Of a stretch of DNA of 64,000 nt, positions 8,446 to 17,924 are shown one piece after another. Each line of letters starts with the position of its first letter. Position 1 is the first letter of the stretch. Below the pieces are notes generated by a model. It was not told where the DNA came from. It saw only the letters and a list, made by a program, of their open reading frames with translations, and ran no database searches. The position numbers and the translations under genes were made by a program. Location of the stretch: NCBI GenBank assembly GCA_016715825.1, contig JADJXO010000013.1:310001-374000 (forward strand). The letters are read 5' to 3'. Source of the stretch: Nitrospira sp. (GTDB lineage: Bacteria > Nitrospirota > Nitrospiria > Nitrospirales > Nitrospiraceae).

Positions 8446-8856
8446 CTAGTAACCACGTCCGGTGCTGCCGCCCCCACGTCCCATCCGATCGAGCGGCAGG
8501 GCTTCATAGCGTTGTTTGAGGTCCGGATGTTCACTGAGATACTGCTTGACCGCCGCATCATCCGCAAAAACATCCGGACTACGTTGGCGATATTGATCGA
8601 GCGTCAGATCGTGTTTTGCCAAGAGCGTGGTGAGCTTGGCATTGATATCTGCACCCATTTGGCGCATCTGTTCCTGAGATGGGCGCTGGCCGTCACCATA
8701 CCCTGATCCACCGGTGAAATAATTCGTCATCATTTCACCGATCTCGATTCGTGCTTTAACAAACTGTTCCACTTCAGCCGGTTCGGCGGCATCGACCACG
8801 CCGGCACAAAGAACGACTCCCAATGAAATAGTGATGATTCGGCTTCGCATAGTCAT
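8446..8856 (-). CDS. Small exported protein
   Basis: A protein of 136 aa from the start at 8856, which has GGAGGG eight bases upstream; an ATG eight codons earlier lies before that ribosome-binding site and is rejected. Residues 1-22 are a signal peptide (MTMRSR, hydrophobic core, cleavage near VDA-AEP). The mature part is helical, with Gln-Met-rich and Leu-rich segments, and ends in a Gly/Arg tail. The spacing of helices resembles small periplasmic DUF4168-type proteins, but this is only a resemblance. It follows the two-component operon in the same direction. Confidence 0.6.
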   Translation of the reverse strand: MTMRSRIITISLGVVLCAGVVDAAEPAEVEQFVKARIEIGEMMTNYFTGGSGYGDGQRPSQEQMRQMGADINAKLTTLLAKHDLTLDQYRQRSPDVFADDAAVKQYLSEHPDLKQRYEALPLDRMGRGGGSTGRGY

Positions 8857-8930
8857 CGTCAAGACCCTCCTACAAATCATACATAGACTCGCATACTGCC
8901 CAGCATGAACGCTTCCTCATCCTGCCGCCG

Positions 8931-10376
8931 CTAGGTCTCCTCGTCACCATCGTGGTGCGCCGATGGAATCCCATAACGTTTACACTTCTCCCAGAGCGCT
9001 TTTCTGGACAACCCCAAGACCTTCGATGCCGTCGTGCGACTCCCCTCCACCCGCTCCAGCACCGAGATGATATAGTCCTTCTCGAATCCTTCTCGCGCCG
9101 CGGCCAGCGAGGTGAGAGCCGTCTCCCTTTTCTTTGGCCCTCCGGTTAAGCCTTCGCTGCAAAAACCGCAGGACTCCTGTGGCGTTCCACCCAGATAGGG
9201 ACAGGATTGGAAGCCACACAGATCTGCCGGTTGTACGGTCGCTCGGTCCCGGCTCAGCGCCACGGCTCGTTCGACCATGTTCTCGAGCTCCCGCACATTT
9301 CCAGGGTAGGAATAGCGGAGCAACAATTCACGCGCCGGCTGAGAGAATCCACGCAACGGTTTGTTCAGCTTCTCCGAGCACGTTTCCAAGACGTACTGGG
9401 CGATGACCATAATGTCTTCCTGCCGTTGCCGGAGAGGGGGAACCACGATCGGCACGACGTTGAGGCGATAAAAGAGGTCTTCTCGGAACCGACCCTGCGC
9501 GACCTCTTTGCGCAGGTCCTTTTGCGTGGCGCACACAAGTCGGACATCCGCTTCCATCGTCTCATTGCTCCCGACGCGTTCAAACGTCCGTTCCTGAAGG
9601 ACGCGCAAGAGTTTCACTTGCACAACCGGCGAGATTTCGCCGATCTCATCAAGGAACAGAGTGCCTCGATTGGCCATTTCAAAACGGCCTTGTCGTTGAC
9701 GTAGTGCGCCGGTGAACGCACCCTTCTCATGGCCGAACAGTTCGGCCTCCAGCAGCGTCTCCGGCAAAGCCGCACAGCTCACTTTGATCAATGGAGCCCC
9801 TCGCCGAAAGCTGTTCTGATGCACCGCGTTCGCCACAAGTTCCTTACCCGTTCCGCTCTCACCGACGATCAGTACGGTCGAGTCGGTCTCAGCAACCAAC
9901 TTAATCTTTTCGAGGACGGCCCGCATGTGGCTGTTGGCCCCTAAGATGCCATTGAAGCAAAATTTATCTTCGAGTTGACGCTTGAGATCCTGATTCTCTC
10001 GGCGCAAGGTGATCACCGCACCGACCCGTTCGACGATCAACAGCAATTCATCCATCTGAAAGGGTTTCGTAACGTAATCGAAGGCACCCAGCTTCATGGC
10101 TCCTACGGCTGTTTCCACGGAGCCATGGGCGGTAATGACGAGCACCTCCGTGAGCGGATCCTTTTCTTTAGCCGTCTTGAGGACCGCCAACCCATCTGCG
10201 CCCGGCAACCGAAGGTCGGTAATGACTACATCAAACGCTTTCGCGCGAAGCGCTTCAATCCCTTCAGTACCTGTTGATACCGCTTGGACGTTGCAGCCGA
10301 CGTCTTCCAACGCATCCAGCATTGAGAGACGCATCAACGGCTCATCGTCCACCAACAAAAGATTCAGCCCCTTCAT
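8931..10376 (-). CDS. Sigma-54-dependent response regulator (NtrC family)
   Basis: A protein of 481 aa. It has a receiver domain (residues 1-120, phosphoacceptor Asp in VVITDLRLPG, Lys in TKPF), an AAA+ domain (about 145-385) with Walker A GESGTGKE and the sigma-54 contact loop GAFTGA, and a C-terminal Fis-type helix-turn-helix (SKVLGLSRKALWEKCKRYG). Between the AAA+ and HTH domains lies an unusual insert with four cysteines spaced CX4C-X10-CX2C, which could bind a metal or sense redox state. It overlaps the upstream kinase gene by 4 bp, so the two form a pair. Targets are not evident. Confidence 0.93.
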   Translation of the reverse strand: MKGLNLLLVDDEPLMRLSMLDALEDVGCNVQAVSTGTEGIEALRAKAFDVVITDLRLPGADGLAVLKTAKEKDPLTEVLVITAHGSVETAVGAMKLGAFDYVTKPFQMDELLLIVERVGAVITLRRENQDLKRQLEDKFCFNGILGANSHMRAVLEKIKLVAETDSTVLIVGESGTGKELVANAVHQNSFRRGAPLIKVSCAALPETLLEAELFGHEKGAFTGALRQRQGRFEMANRGTLFLDEIGEISPVVQVKLLRVLQERTFERVGSNETMEADVRLVCATQKDLRKEVAQGRFREDLFYRLNVVPIVVPPLRQRQEDIMVIAQYVLETCSEKLNKPLRGFSQPARELLLRYSYPGNVRELENMVERAVALSRDRATVQPADLCGFQSCPYLGGTPQESCGFCSEGLTGGPKKRETALTSLAAAREGFEKDYIISVLERVEGSRTTASKVLGLSRKALWEKCKRYGIPSAHHDGDEET

Positions 10377-13300
10377 ACTTCCCTCTCCGCAAGGGAGCGC
10401 ACTCGCGACACCGGCAAGCAGAGTGTGAACGTCGTTCCTTTGCCGACCTCACTCTCCACCAGGATGTTTCCACCATGGCGCTCGGCAATACCGAGATTGA
10501 CCGATAACCCCAGCCCCGTCCCCTCCCCCTCTCCTTTGGTCGTAAAAAACGGATCAAAGATACGCGGGAGGACAGACGCGGGAATCCCCGATCCGGTGTC
10601 CGTCACATCTACACGGCATACGCCCTCAACCACGGAGGTTCTGATCGTCAAGGTTCCCCCATTTTTCATCGCCTGTACGGCGTTCAAAATAAGGTTCATC
10701 AAAACCTGTTCGATCATATGCCGATCAACGATGACACTCGGTAACTCGTGACCGGGCAACACGTCCAAGCGAATGTGATTGGGGCCAAAGAGATGGGTAG
10801 TCAGCACCAACACTTGCTCCACGATGCGATTCATATCGGCCGGGCTGAACTCCGGCTCGTGCTGCTGTGAAAAATCGAGCAACTGCCGAACGATCTTCTG
10901 AACGCGTCGGACTCCATATTCCATGGAGGCCCAATACTCCTCTTGACGCGCCGCCGTCAGCGTTCCCTTCCGAAGGTTATAGAGACAATTCAAGATCCCT
11001 CCGAGGGGATTATTGATTTCATGCGCCACACCCGCAGCGAGCTTCCCGATGGACGCCAGTTTTTCCGCGTTTCTGATTTGTCGCTCCAGCTTTTTCGTCT
11101 CCGTCATATCCCGTGCGATGCCAAGCACCCCGAGCATCTCACCGTCGACCCCGTGCAGGGGAGACACGCTGACCATCACGGTACGCGGTTCTCCCAGTCG
11201 TGTCACGACTTCGACTTCATAGACCTGCTTCGCACCGATGTCCAAGGTGTTCTTCAGTCGGCGTCCCCGATGGCGCCGAGACAGGAGGGAGAGATACGGG
11301 CGTCCGATCAAGTCATCTTTGCGATAGCCCCACGCATTGACCTTACTATTGACGTAAGTAAAGTGTTGGTCCAGATCGAGGATATAGATGACGTCATTGG
11401 CATTCTCAAGCAGATTTTCCAGGTACTGCTTGGTCTCTTCGATTTCTCTCGTGCGTTCTCTCACTTTCACTTCGAGATCTTCGCGGTACGATTGCAACTG
11501 ATACTGAAGCTTTTTCCGATCAGTAATATCTCGCAGTTGCACCATGACGAGCAATGGATCGGTCTCACTCACTCGAATTAAGTCCATTTCTACCGTCATC
11601 TCGTGCCGATCCTGGTGATACACCGTGATTTCCTGCGTAGGAACCCGCCCCTCCTGCGAAATGACATCAGATAACCACCCGGTAAAGATCTGATGGTACG
11701 CCTTGGGAATGATCTCAAGGATAGTGCTCCCGATAATATCCGATTCCACATAGCCCAGCACTTGCGCTTCCCGCTGATTCACGGCGACCACGGTCCCGGT
11801 AGGCTTCACCATGAACACGGAATCGGCCACAAAATCGAACAAGGCCTTGTAGCGCGCCTGTGACGTCGTCAGCTCCTTGGTCCGTTCACAAATCGCCTGC
11901 TCCAACCCTTCGGTGTATCGTTGCAGTTCCTGCTCCAAACGACGCCGTTCGGTCACGTCACGGACGAACGCACGCGAATGCACCAACCCGCCTCGATCAT
12001 GGTCGATCAGTGCCGTCGCATGAATCTCGACATCGATCTGACGGCCATCCTTCGCCCGCAACACCGTTTCAATCGAACTGTGTCCGCGTCTCACAAGCTG
12101 CTCAAGATAGTGCAGGACCTTGGATTCTTGGCCGTCGGGAACGAGGTTCAAGAGTTGCATGCCCAAGATTTCATCATGCGTATATCCAAGTTTGTCGAGA
12201 CCGGTTTTATTGACATGAACAAGCCGACCGCCTCGATCCAGTTGGCAAATCATGATAGGAGCATGTTCGATGAGATCCCGATATTTCTCCTCCAGCTGCC
12301 GAACCTCCATCACCCGCTGTTCCAACTGGCCGAATGAACGTTGAAGGTTGGCCGCCATGTGGTTGAAGGCACCGGCCAGCCGTTCGATCTCATCCCCGGT
12401 TCGTAAGTCGAGTCGCTGTTCCAAACGACCGCTTCCGATCTGCTGTACCCCATCCTGGAGTAACTGAATGGGTTTGGCGATCCGGCGAGCAACGAGGATT
12501 CCGACGGCTCCAAGCCCGATCAGCACCGCCACACCAAACACCACGATCTTGATCATCAACTCATCCAGCGGGGCAAAGGTTTCCGTTGGATCCTGACGCA
12601 CGACCGTGATCCACCGTTTTTCGCCCAGGCTGCCGTTCGCAAGACGATCAGCGAACCGCACCGGAGCATGCCCGATCAGCGCTTGCTTGTGACCGTGTGA
12701 ATCGTCGTCCACGACCATCCACCCCGGCTTTCCCGCCTCCAGTGCAGTGAGTAGCTTGGCATCGACGGAATGGGCTTCAGATCCTAGGACTGGACAAATC
12801 ACCACGCCGCCATCCGAAGCGAATAGAATGGCATGACCCGTGGTCCCGAATGACCCCTCCGTAATGGACTGAAACAGCGTGTCGCGCCGAAGCAGAATGG
12901 TCACAGCCCCGATCACGCCGTGACGTTGCTCATCGAGAATCGGCGCCGCTACAACGACGACGTGAGTCCCAAAGGCCGGATCGAATGCGATGTCCGTCAC
13001 ATACGGTTGCTGACTGCCCGCCTTCACCACCGCTTGCCACCACGCAGTTTTTGCATAGGAATATTCTACCTGCGGGATGGAACTGACGACCAAGGCTCCC
13101 TGTGCGTCAGTGATCAAGATCCCCACATAATCCGACTTTCGAATCTCGTGCCACCGAATCAAGTAATTCGTGACGATTTGGTTGACGAAGAGCGGAAACT
13201 CGCTGCGCTTATCACGTTGTTTCCAGCGCTGCTGCCAGTCGTGGATCATCTCCGAAATGCCCCGCTCATCTTTCCCTTCATAGGTGCGGTTGGATTCCGA

Positions 13301-13567
13301 AACGGCGGTGCGGAGAAAGGGGGTGGTGGCGAGCTGCTGGGCCTCATTGATACTCCGGCTCACATGCGATTCGATCCGACGAGCCGCTTCGACAGCCGCC
13401 TCCTTGAAATTCGCCCCCGTGGACTCACGCAAGGCGCGGCGTTCTTCGACATAGATCAGAACCAAGAGGAGGACGAGCGGCAGGAGACCGACCATCACAA
13501 TTGCTGCGATGATCTTCTGCTGGAGACTGTAAGACCGGCTCCAGAGTGTCATAAGAATGCTCCGCAA
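10373..13567 (-). CDS. Multi-PAS sensor histidine kinase
   Basis: A protein of 1064 aa. It has a membrane span near residues 17-38, a large periplasmic Cache-type sensor (about 40-335), a second span near 338-358, a HAMP region (about 360-410) and three PAS domains (about 430-560, 570-690, 700-830). The HisKA helix has the phospho-His in AAGVAHEINNPLGG, and the HATPase_c domain has DTGSGIP, FDPFFTTK and GTGLGLSV. It partners the response regulator whose gene it overlaps. A soluble periplasmic ligand is likely but cannot be named. Confidence 0.92.
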   Translation of the reverse strand: MRSILMTLWSRSYSLQQKIIAAIVMVGLLPLVLLLVLIYVEERRALRESTGANFKEAAVEAARRIESHVSRSINEAQQLATTPFLRTAVSESNRTYEGKDERGISEMIHDWQQRWKQRDKRSEFPLFVNQIVTNYLIRWHEIRKSDYVGILITDAQGALVVSSIPQVEYSYAKTAWWQAVVKAGSQQPYVTDIAFDPAFGTHVVVVAAPILDEQRHGVIGAVTILLRRDTLFQSITEGSFGTTGHAILFASDGGVVICPVLGSEAHSVDAKLLTALEAGKPGWMVVDDDSHGHKQALIGHAPVRFADRLANGSLGEKRWITVVRQDPTETFAPLDELMIKIVVFGVAVLIGLGAVGILVARRIAKPIQLLQDGVQQIGSGRLEQRLDLRTGDEIERLAGAFNHMAANLQRSFGQLEQRVMEVRQLEEKYRDLIEHAPIMICQLDRGGRLVHVNKTGLDKLGYTHDEILGMQLLNLVPDGQESKVLHYLEQLVRRGHSSIETVLRAKDGRQIDVEIHATALIDHDRGGLVHSRAFVRDVTERRRLEQELQRYTEGLEQAICERTKELTTSQARYKALFDFVADSVFMVKPTGTVVAVNQREAQVLGYVESDIIGSTILEIIPKAYHQIFTGWLSDVISQEGRVPTQEITVYHQDRHEMTVEMDLIRVSETDPLLVMVQLRDITDRKKLQYQLQSYREDLEVKVRERTREIEETKQYLENLLENANDVIYILDLDQHFTYVNSKVNAWGYRKDDLIGRPYLSLLSRRHRGRRLKNTLDIGAKQVYEVEVVTRLGEPRTVMVSVSPLHGVDGEMLGVLGIARDMTETKKLERQIRNAEKLASIGKLAAGVAHEINNPLGGILNCLYNLRKGTLTAARQEEYWASMEYGVRRVQKIVRQLLDFSQQHEPEFSPADMNRIVEQVLVLTTHLFGPNHIRLDVLPGHELPSVIVDRHMIEQVLMNLILNAVQAMKNGGTLTIRTSVVEGVCRVDVTDTGSGIPASVLPRIFDPFFTTKGEGEGTGLGLSVNLGIAERHGGNILVESEVGKGTTFTLCLPVSRVRSLAEREV

Positions 13568-13711
13568 CGGATGCGGAAATCTGTGAAGCGTGAAGCGTAC
13601 TGATTCAAGGTTTCACGTTTTCGGAGTTGTTCTCGGACAACCTGAAACCAGTGACTATACTCCCGAACAAACGAGGCTTCACGAGCGACGCCGTTCTATT
13701 CCACCATTCGC

Positions 13712-14629
13712 TCAGCGACGTTTCAAGAGTCGGCCCTGCGTGCCTGGCCACAACAATAGGAGAGGGCTGGCGACGAAGACGGAGGAATAGGTGCCGAAGA
13801 TGACGCCCCAGAGCAGCGCCAATGAGAAATCGTGCAGCACTTCCCCCCCCGTCAGGGTCAGTGGAATAAGGACAAGCACCACCGTCAAGCTTGTCACGAT
13901 CGTACGACTCAGGACCTGATTAACGGCCGTATTGATTGTGGCTTCTTCGCTCTCGCGTCGGCGGGACTTGAGATTCTCTCGGATCCGGTCAAAGACGACG
14001 ACGGTGTCCGTCAACGAGTAGCCCGCAAGCGTCAAGAGCGCCGTGACGATCAGGAGCGTGATTTCCTTATCCAGGATGTAGAAGGCCCCGACCACAGCCA
14101 AGACGTCATGAAATGTGGCCAATGCGGCAGCTACGCCGAACCGGAGTTCGAATCGCGCGGCAATGTACATAATGATGCCCGCAAAAGAGATGACGATGGC
14201 CACAAGCGCGTCTTCTTGAAGTTTCTTGCCGATGGTCGGACCGATCTCGGTGGTGGAGTCCACCACGAACTTCTGACTCGGGAACTCCTTACCGAAGATC
14301 TCCACCACGCGTTCCGCGACTTTCTCCTCGATCGTCGTTGAAGCCTTCACACGAATGAGCAATTTATTGTCCTGTCCGAATTCCTGTAACTCCGCGTTGC
14401 CCAACCCATTAGCTTCCAAGGCCTTACGAGCTTCATCGATTCTGATCGGTTCCTCAAACTTCAGTTGAACAGCCGTCCCACCGGCGAAGTCGATGCCCAG
14501 ATTTGCAGACCCCCATCCAATCTGAACGAGAGCAATGAGGCCGAGCAAGACCATCATTCCTGAAAAGATAAATGCGAACTTGCGTTTGCCCATGAAGTCA
14601 ATGTTGGTCTTCCCGAGTATCTCTAACAT
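13712..14629 (-). CDS. secF: Protein translocase subunit SecF
   Basis: A protein of 305 aa from the ATG at 14629, which has AGGGAG seven bases upstream. An upstream in-frame ATG at 14692 overlaps the secD stop and is less likely. Six membrane spans are expected: one N-terminal (about 18-38), a periplasmic loop with the GIDFAGGTAVQL motif, and five in the C-terminal half including a TDTVVVFDRIRE helix. With SecD it uses the proton-motive force to pull exported proteins across the inner membrane. It is the last gene of a mobA-to-secF run. Confidence 0.95.
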   Translation of the reverse strand: MLEILGKTNIDFMGKRKFAFIFSGMMVLLGLIALVQIGWGSANLGIDFAGGTAVQLKFEEPIRIDEARKALEANGLGNAELQEFGQDNKLLIRVKASTTIEEKVAERVVEIFGKEFPSQKFVVDSTTEIGPTIGKKLQEDALVAIVISFAGIIMYIAARFELRFGVAAALATFHDVLAVVGAFYILDKEITLLIVTALLTLAGYSLTDTVVVFDRIRENLKSRRRESEEATINTAVNQVLSRTIVTSLTVVLVLIPLTLTGGEVLHDFSLALLWGVIFGTYSSVFVASPLLLLWPGTQGRLLKRR

Positions 14630-14691
14630 ACGCGCTCCCTTTGGCTGGCCCTTCGTCTCCCCCTGCATCCCTATCGTCGAGGACGTCATCA

Positions 14692-16329
14692 CTAAATGCT
14701 CAACGCTTCAACTTTCTGCTTCTTATGCAACAGATCAAAGATGACTTTCGTACCGACCAACGCGGTGAACAGATTGATCGCAATGCCGAGACACAACGTC
14801 ACCGCAAATCCTTTGATCGGGCCGGTCCCGAATAGAAACAGGGCGACCCCCGTGATCAACGTCGTCACGTGTGAGTCAATGATCGTCAGTAACGCCTTGT
14901 CGTACCCCGCATCAATCGCTGATCGTGCGGCTTTTCCCCCTCGAAGTTCTTCACGGATACGCTCAAAAATCAGCACATTCGAATCCACACCCATCCCAAT
15001 GGTCAACACGATGCCCGCGATGCCAGGGAGGGTCAACGTCGCAGTCAACGCAGACAAGGCCCCCATCAGGCACACGAGATTCAGGATCAACGCAAAGTCC
15101 GCGATCAGGCCGGACAAGCGGTAGTAGACCACCATAAACACGACCACGAGGATCCCTGCGATCAATGTTGCCCGGACGCCCTTATCGATGGAATCCTGCC
15201 CAAGGGATGGACCAACCGTAAGATCTTGCACGATCTTGAGAGGCGCCGGCAACGCACCGGCCCGGAGCACAATCGCCAAATCGTTGGCCTCCTGTGTGGT
15301 GAACGTCCCGGTAATCTGGGCCCGCCCTCCAGCAATACGCTCCTGGATGACCGGTGCTGAATAGATCGTACTGTCAAGGACGACGGCCATGCGCTTCTTG
15401 ACGTTCTCTCCGGTAATCCGTTCGAATTCCTGTCCGCCCTTTGAATCAAACGTGATGGATACATAGGGATCGTTGAACTGGCCGATAGCCACCCGTGCAT
15501 CGCTCAACACGTCGCCCGTCAGCATCACCCGCTTTTTCACGACATACGGCATGCGAAACTCGACGCCGGTATCCTTATCGACCACCCGCTCGAACAGGAT
15601 TTGGTCTTCCTCAGGTAGTTTGCTCGCAAACTCCTGAAGCACCTCAGCCTCCTTGTCCTTCATCACGCGCGCAGGCAAATCGAGTCGGATATCTTCGTCC
15701 AGCATTTTGAATTCAAGCAACGCCGTTTCCTTAATGAGATCTTTGGCACGCTTTGGGTCTTTCACACCCGGTAGCTGGACGACGATCTGCTTCAATCCCT
15801 GTCGCTGTACGATAGGCTCGGTGACGCCGAATTGATCGATCCGGTTACGAATGGTTTCTAATGCTTGGTTGATCGCCGAATCTTTGATCCGTTTTGTTTC
15901 CGAATCGTGCAACTCCCAGATCGTAGTCGTAGCCGACCCCGCTGAGTCCTTGTCAACAAAGATGGGGAAGTTATCCACCAACTTCTTGACCGCCGTATTC
16001 GCATCGGCATCCTTCGCCAGAATAGTGATTTGGTCGTGAGCCGTTCTCTTCGTCGCTTCAATGGCAAGGCCTTTTTCAGCGATCAGGTCCTGGAGAGCCG
16101 TCACAGAACGGTCGACCGCAATCTCCACGGCACGGTCCTCATCCACCTCCAACACCATATGGATGCCGCCCTGCAAATCAAGCCCCAGCGTGATGCCCTT
16201 ATTCGGCAACAGCTCCCTCAACCAACTCGGCATCGCGTGATAGGCCGGTTGATAGGACGGCAGAAAAGAAACCACCGATGCAACAATCACCAACGCCAAC
16301 AACCACAAACGCCCGCCTACTTTTTTCAT
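14692..16329 (-). CDS. secD: Protein translocase subunit SecD
   Basis: A protein of 545 aa with one N-terminal span, a large periplasmic region beginning with GLDLQGGIHMVLEV (the SecD signature), and five C-terminal spans containing GMGVDSNVLIFERIREE. It forms the RND-type SecDF auxiliary complex of the Sec translocon. Its stop is 62 bases from the chosen secF start, and yajC lies immediately upstream, the usual yajC-secD-secF order. Confidence 0.96.
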   Translation of the reverse strand: MKKVGGRLWLLALVIVASVVSFLPSYQPAYHAMPSWLRELLPNKGITLGLDLQGGIHMVLEVDEDRAVEIAVDRSVTALQDLIAEKGLAIEATKRTAHDQITILAKDADANTAVKKLVDNFPIFVDKDSAGSATTTIWELHDSETKRIKDSAINQALETIRNRIDQFGVTEPIVQRQGLKQIVVQLPGVKDPKRAKDLIKETALLEFKMLDEDIRLDLPARVMKDKEAEVLQEFASKLPEEDQILFERVVDKDTGVEFRMPYVVKKRVMLTGDVLSDARVAIGQFNDPYVSITFDSKGGQEFERITGENVKKRMAVVLDSTIYSAPVIQERIAGGRAQITGTFTTQEANDLAIVLRAGALPAPLKIVQDLTVGPSLGQDSIDKGVRATLIAGILVVVFMVVYYRLSGLIADFALILNLVCLMGALSALTATLTLPGIAGIVLTIGMGVDSNVLIFERIREELRGGKAARSAIDAGYDKALLTIIDSHVTTLITGVALFLFGTGPIKGFAVTLCLGIAINLFTALVGTKVIFDLLHKKQKVEALSI

Positions 16330-16368
16330 CTCGTCTGCAACCTCTTGTCCCGTGTGGCCGACAGATCC

Positions 16369-16710
16369 TTAATCTTTCTCGTCGTCTTCTCCGCGCAGTC
16401 GCGAGATATTGTCGCGCTGCATCTTGACCTTGGTGTTGTCAGCGATTTGAAGGGTGACCGTCTCCTTCCCAAGATTCGTGATCGTACCCCAGATCCCCGA
16501 CGTCGTGATGACTTTGTCGCCCTTCTTCAACCCATCCAGCAAGGCCCGTTGTTGCTTTTGTTTTTGCTGCTGCGGCCGAATCAGCAGAAAATAGAAAATG
16601 ATAAAGATTAAAAGAAACGGAAGCAGCGACAGGACTCCCCCTGCCCCTCCAGCGGCAGCTGAGCCACCTCCACCCGTCCCTTGTGCCCATGCAATTGATT
16701 CCATCAACAT
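16369..16710 (-). CDS. yajC: Sec translocon accessory protein YajC
   Basis: A protein of 113 aa. A Gly/Ala-rich N-terminus is followed by a single strong membrane span (about residues 28-46) ending in LLIRPQQQKQK, the YajC signature. The cytoplasmic tail has GDKVITTSGIWGTI, which is also typical. The N-terminal Gly-rich stretch is longer than in E. coli. It sits 39 bases upstream of secD and binds the SecDF complex. Confidence 0.94.
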   Translation of the reverse strand: MLMESIAWAQGTGGGGSAAAGGAGGVLSLLPFLLIFIIFYFLLIRPQQQKQKQQRALLDGLKKGDKVITTSGIWGTITNLGKETVTLQIADNTKVKMQRDNISRLRGEDDEKD

Positions 16711-16725
16711 CGAACAAGTCCCCTT

Positions 16726-17916
16726 CTATGTGTGAAAGCTGCCATGACATTCTTCATGCCGATCCGGCTCGCCGTTTGAGGCAGCGGGCCGATTCGCCTG
16801 TCGGTCACGATTGCAGTAGAACGCCTCACGGAATGCCGCAAACCGTCTCTCCGCTAAGGCTTCCCGTATCTGGCGCATCAAGTCCGAAAAATACCAAAGA
16901 TTGTGGATCGTATTCAGCCGAACTCCCAGCATTTCTTTGACCAGGAACAAGTGGTGTAAATAGGCTCGTGAGTACCGACGACAGACAGGACAGCCACACT
17001 CAGCGTCGATCGGTCGTTCATCATGGGCGTACTGTGCCTGCTTGATGACCACTCGACCCGATGCCGTGAACAACGAGCCGGTTCTTCCGTGACGGGACGG
17101 GACGACACAATCGAACAGGTCGATCCCACGGGCGACCCCTTCGACCAAATCTTCAGGAAGCCCGACGCCCATGAGGTATCGAGGCTTCTTCTCGGGCAAC
17201 TCAGGAACCGTGATATCCAGCATCTCGTACATGTCGGCTTTCCCTTCCCCAACCGACAGTCCTCCAATTGCGTAGCCCTCGAACCCTAATGCCACGAGCT
17301 CCCTTGCTGAGGCAACACGAAAATCGGCTTCCAATCCTCCTTGGACGATGCCGAACAGTGCCTGATCGGTCCTGCGTCGCACTGATTGACAACGCTCAGC
17401 CCAGAGCTTGGTGCGCCGCACGCTGTCTTGAATCACGGCTCGGTCAGCCGGCAATGCGACGCATTGATCCAGCACCATGATGATATCGGCCCCCAACGAC
17501 TCCTGAATCTCCATCGCTCGTTCAGGTGAAATGACATGGGTCGACCCGTCGATGTGTGATTGAAAGGTGACGCCGTCATCCGTAATCTCGCACAATTTTG
17601 CCAAGCTGAAGATTTGGAACCCCCCACTATCCGTCAGGATGGCCCCCGGCCACCCGGTAAAGGCATGGAGCCCTCCCATTTCGGCCACGACCTTGTGCCC
17701 CGGTCGCAAGAACAGATGATACGCATTGTTGAGGATGAGATGAAACCCCAATTCCTGGAGCTCATCCGACTCGAGTCCCTTCACAGGCCCCAAGGATCCT
17801 ACCGGCATGAAGGTTGGAGTGTCGATCTCTGCATGACCGGTCGTCAGCAACCCGACACGGCCCTTGCAAGACGGATCCGGCTGGTCGACGTGATAACGTG
17901 TCATCTCGCGTAGCAT
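16726..17916 (-). CDS. tgt: tRNA-guanine transglycosylase
   Basis: A protein of 396 aa. It exchanges guanine 34 for preQ1 in tRNAs with GUN anticodons, a step of queuosine synthesis. The catalytic barrel shows LTDSGGFQIFSLA, GADIIMVLDQC, GIVQGG and GGLSVGE. The second catalytic Asp lies in IDLFDCVVPSRHGRTG, and the zinc site in CGCPVC with a later His. The start may be four codons later at MTRYHV (17904). The C-terminus carries a short Arg/Asn-rich tail with no known role. It is in the usual bacterial neighbourhood upstream of yajC-secDF. Confidence 0.95.
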   Translation of the reverse strand: MLREMTRYHVDQPDPSCKGRVGLLTTGHAEIDTPTFMPVGSLGPVKGLESDELQELGFHLILNNAYHLFLRPGHKVVAEMGGLHAFTGWPGAILTDSGGFQIFSLAKLCEITDDGVTFQSHIDGSTHVISPERAMEIQESLGADIIMVLDQCVALPADRAVIQDSVRRTKLWAERCQSVRRRTDQALFGIVQGGLEADFRVASARELVALGFEGYAIGGLSVGEGKADMYEMLDITVPELPEKKPRYLMGVGLPEDLVEGVARGIDLFDCVVPSRHGRTGSLFTASGRVVIKQAQYAHDERPIDAECGCPVCRRYSRAYLHHLFLVKEMLGVRLNTIHNLWYFSDLMRQIREALAERRFAAFREAFYCNRDRQANRPAASNGEPDRHEECHGSFHT

Positions 17917-17924
17917 CTCATTGA

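Noticed and set aside
12920..13603. 227-codon plus-strand frame opposite the sensor kinase
   Set aside because: Antisense to conserved kinase sensor sequence and without protein-like features.
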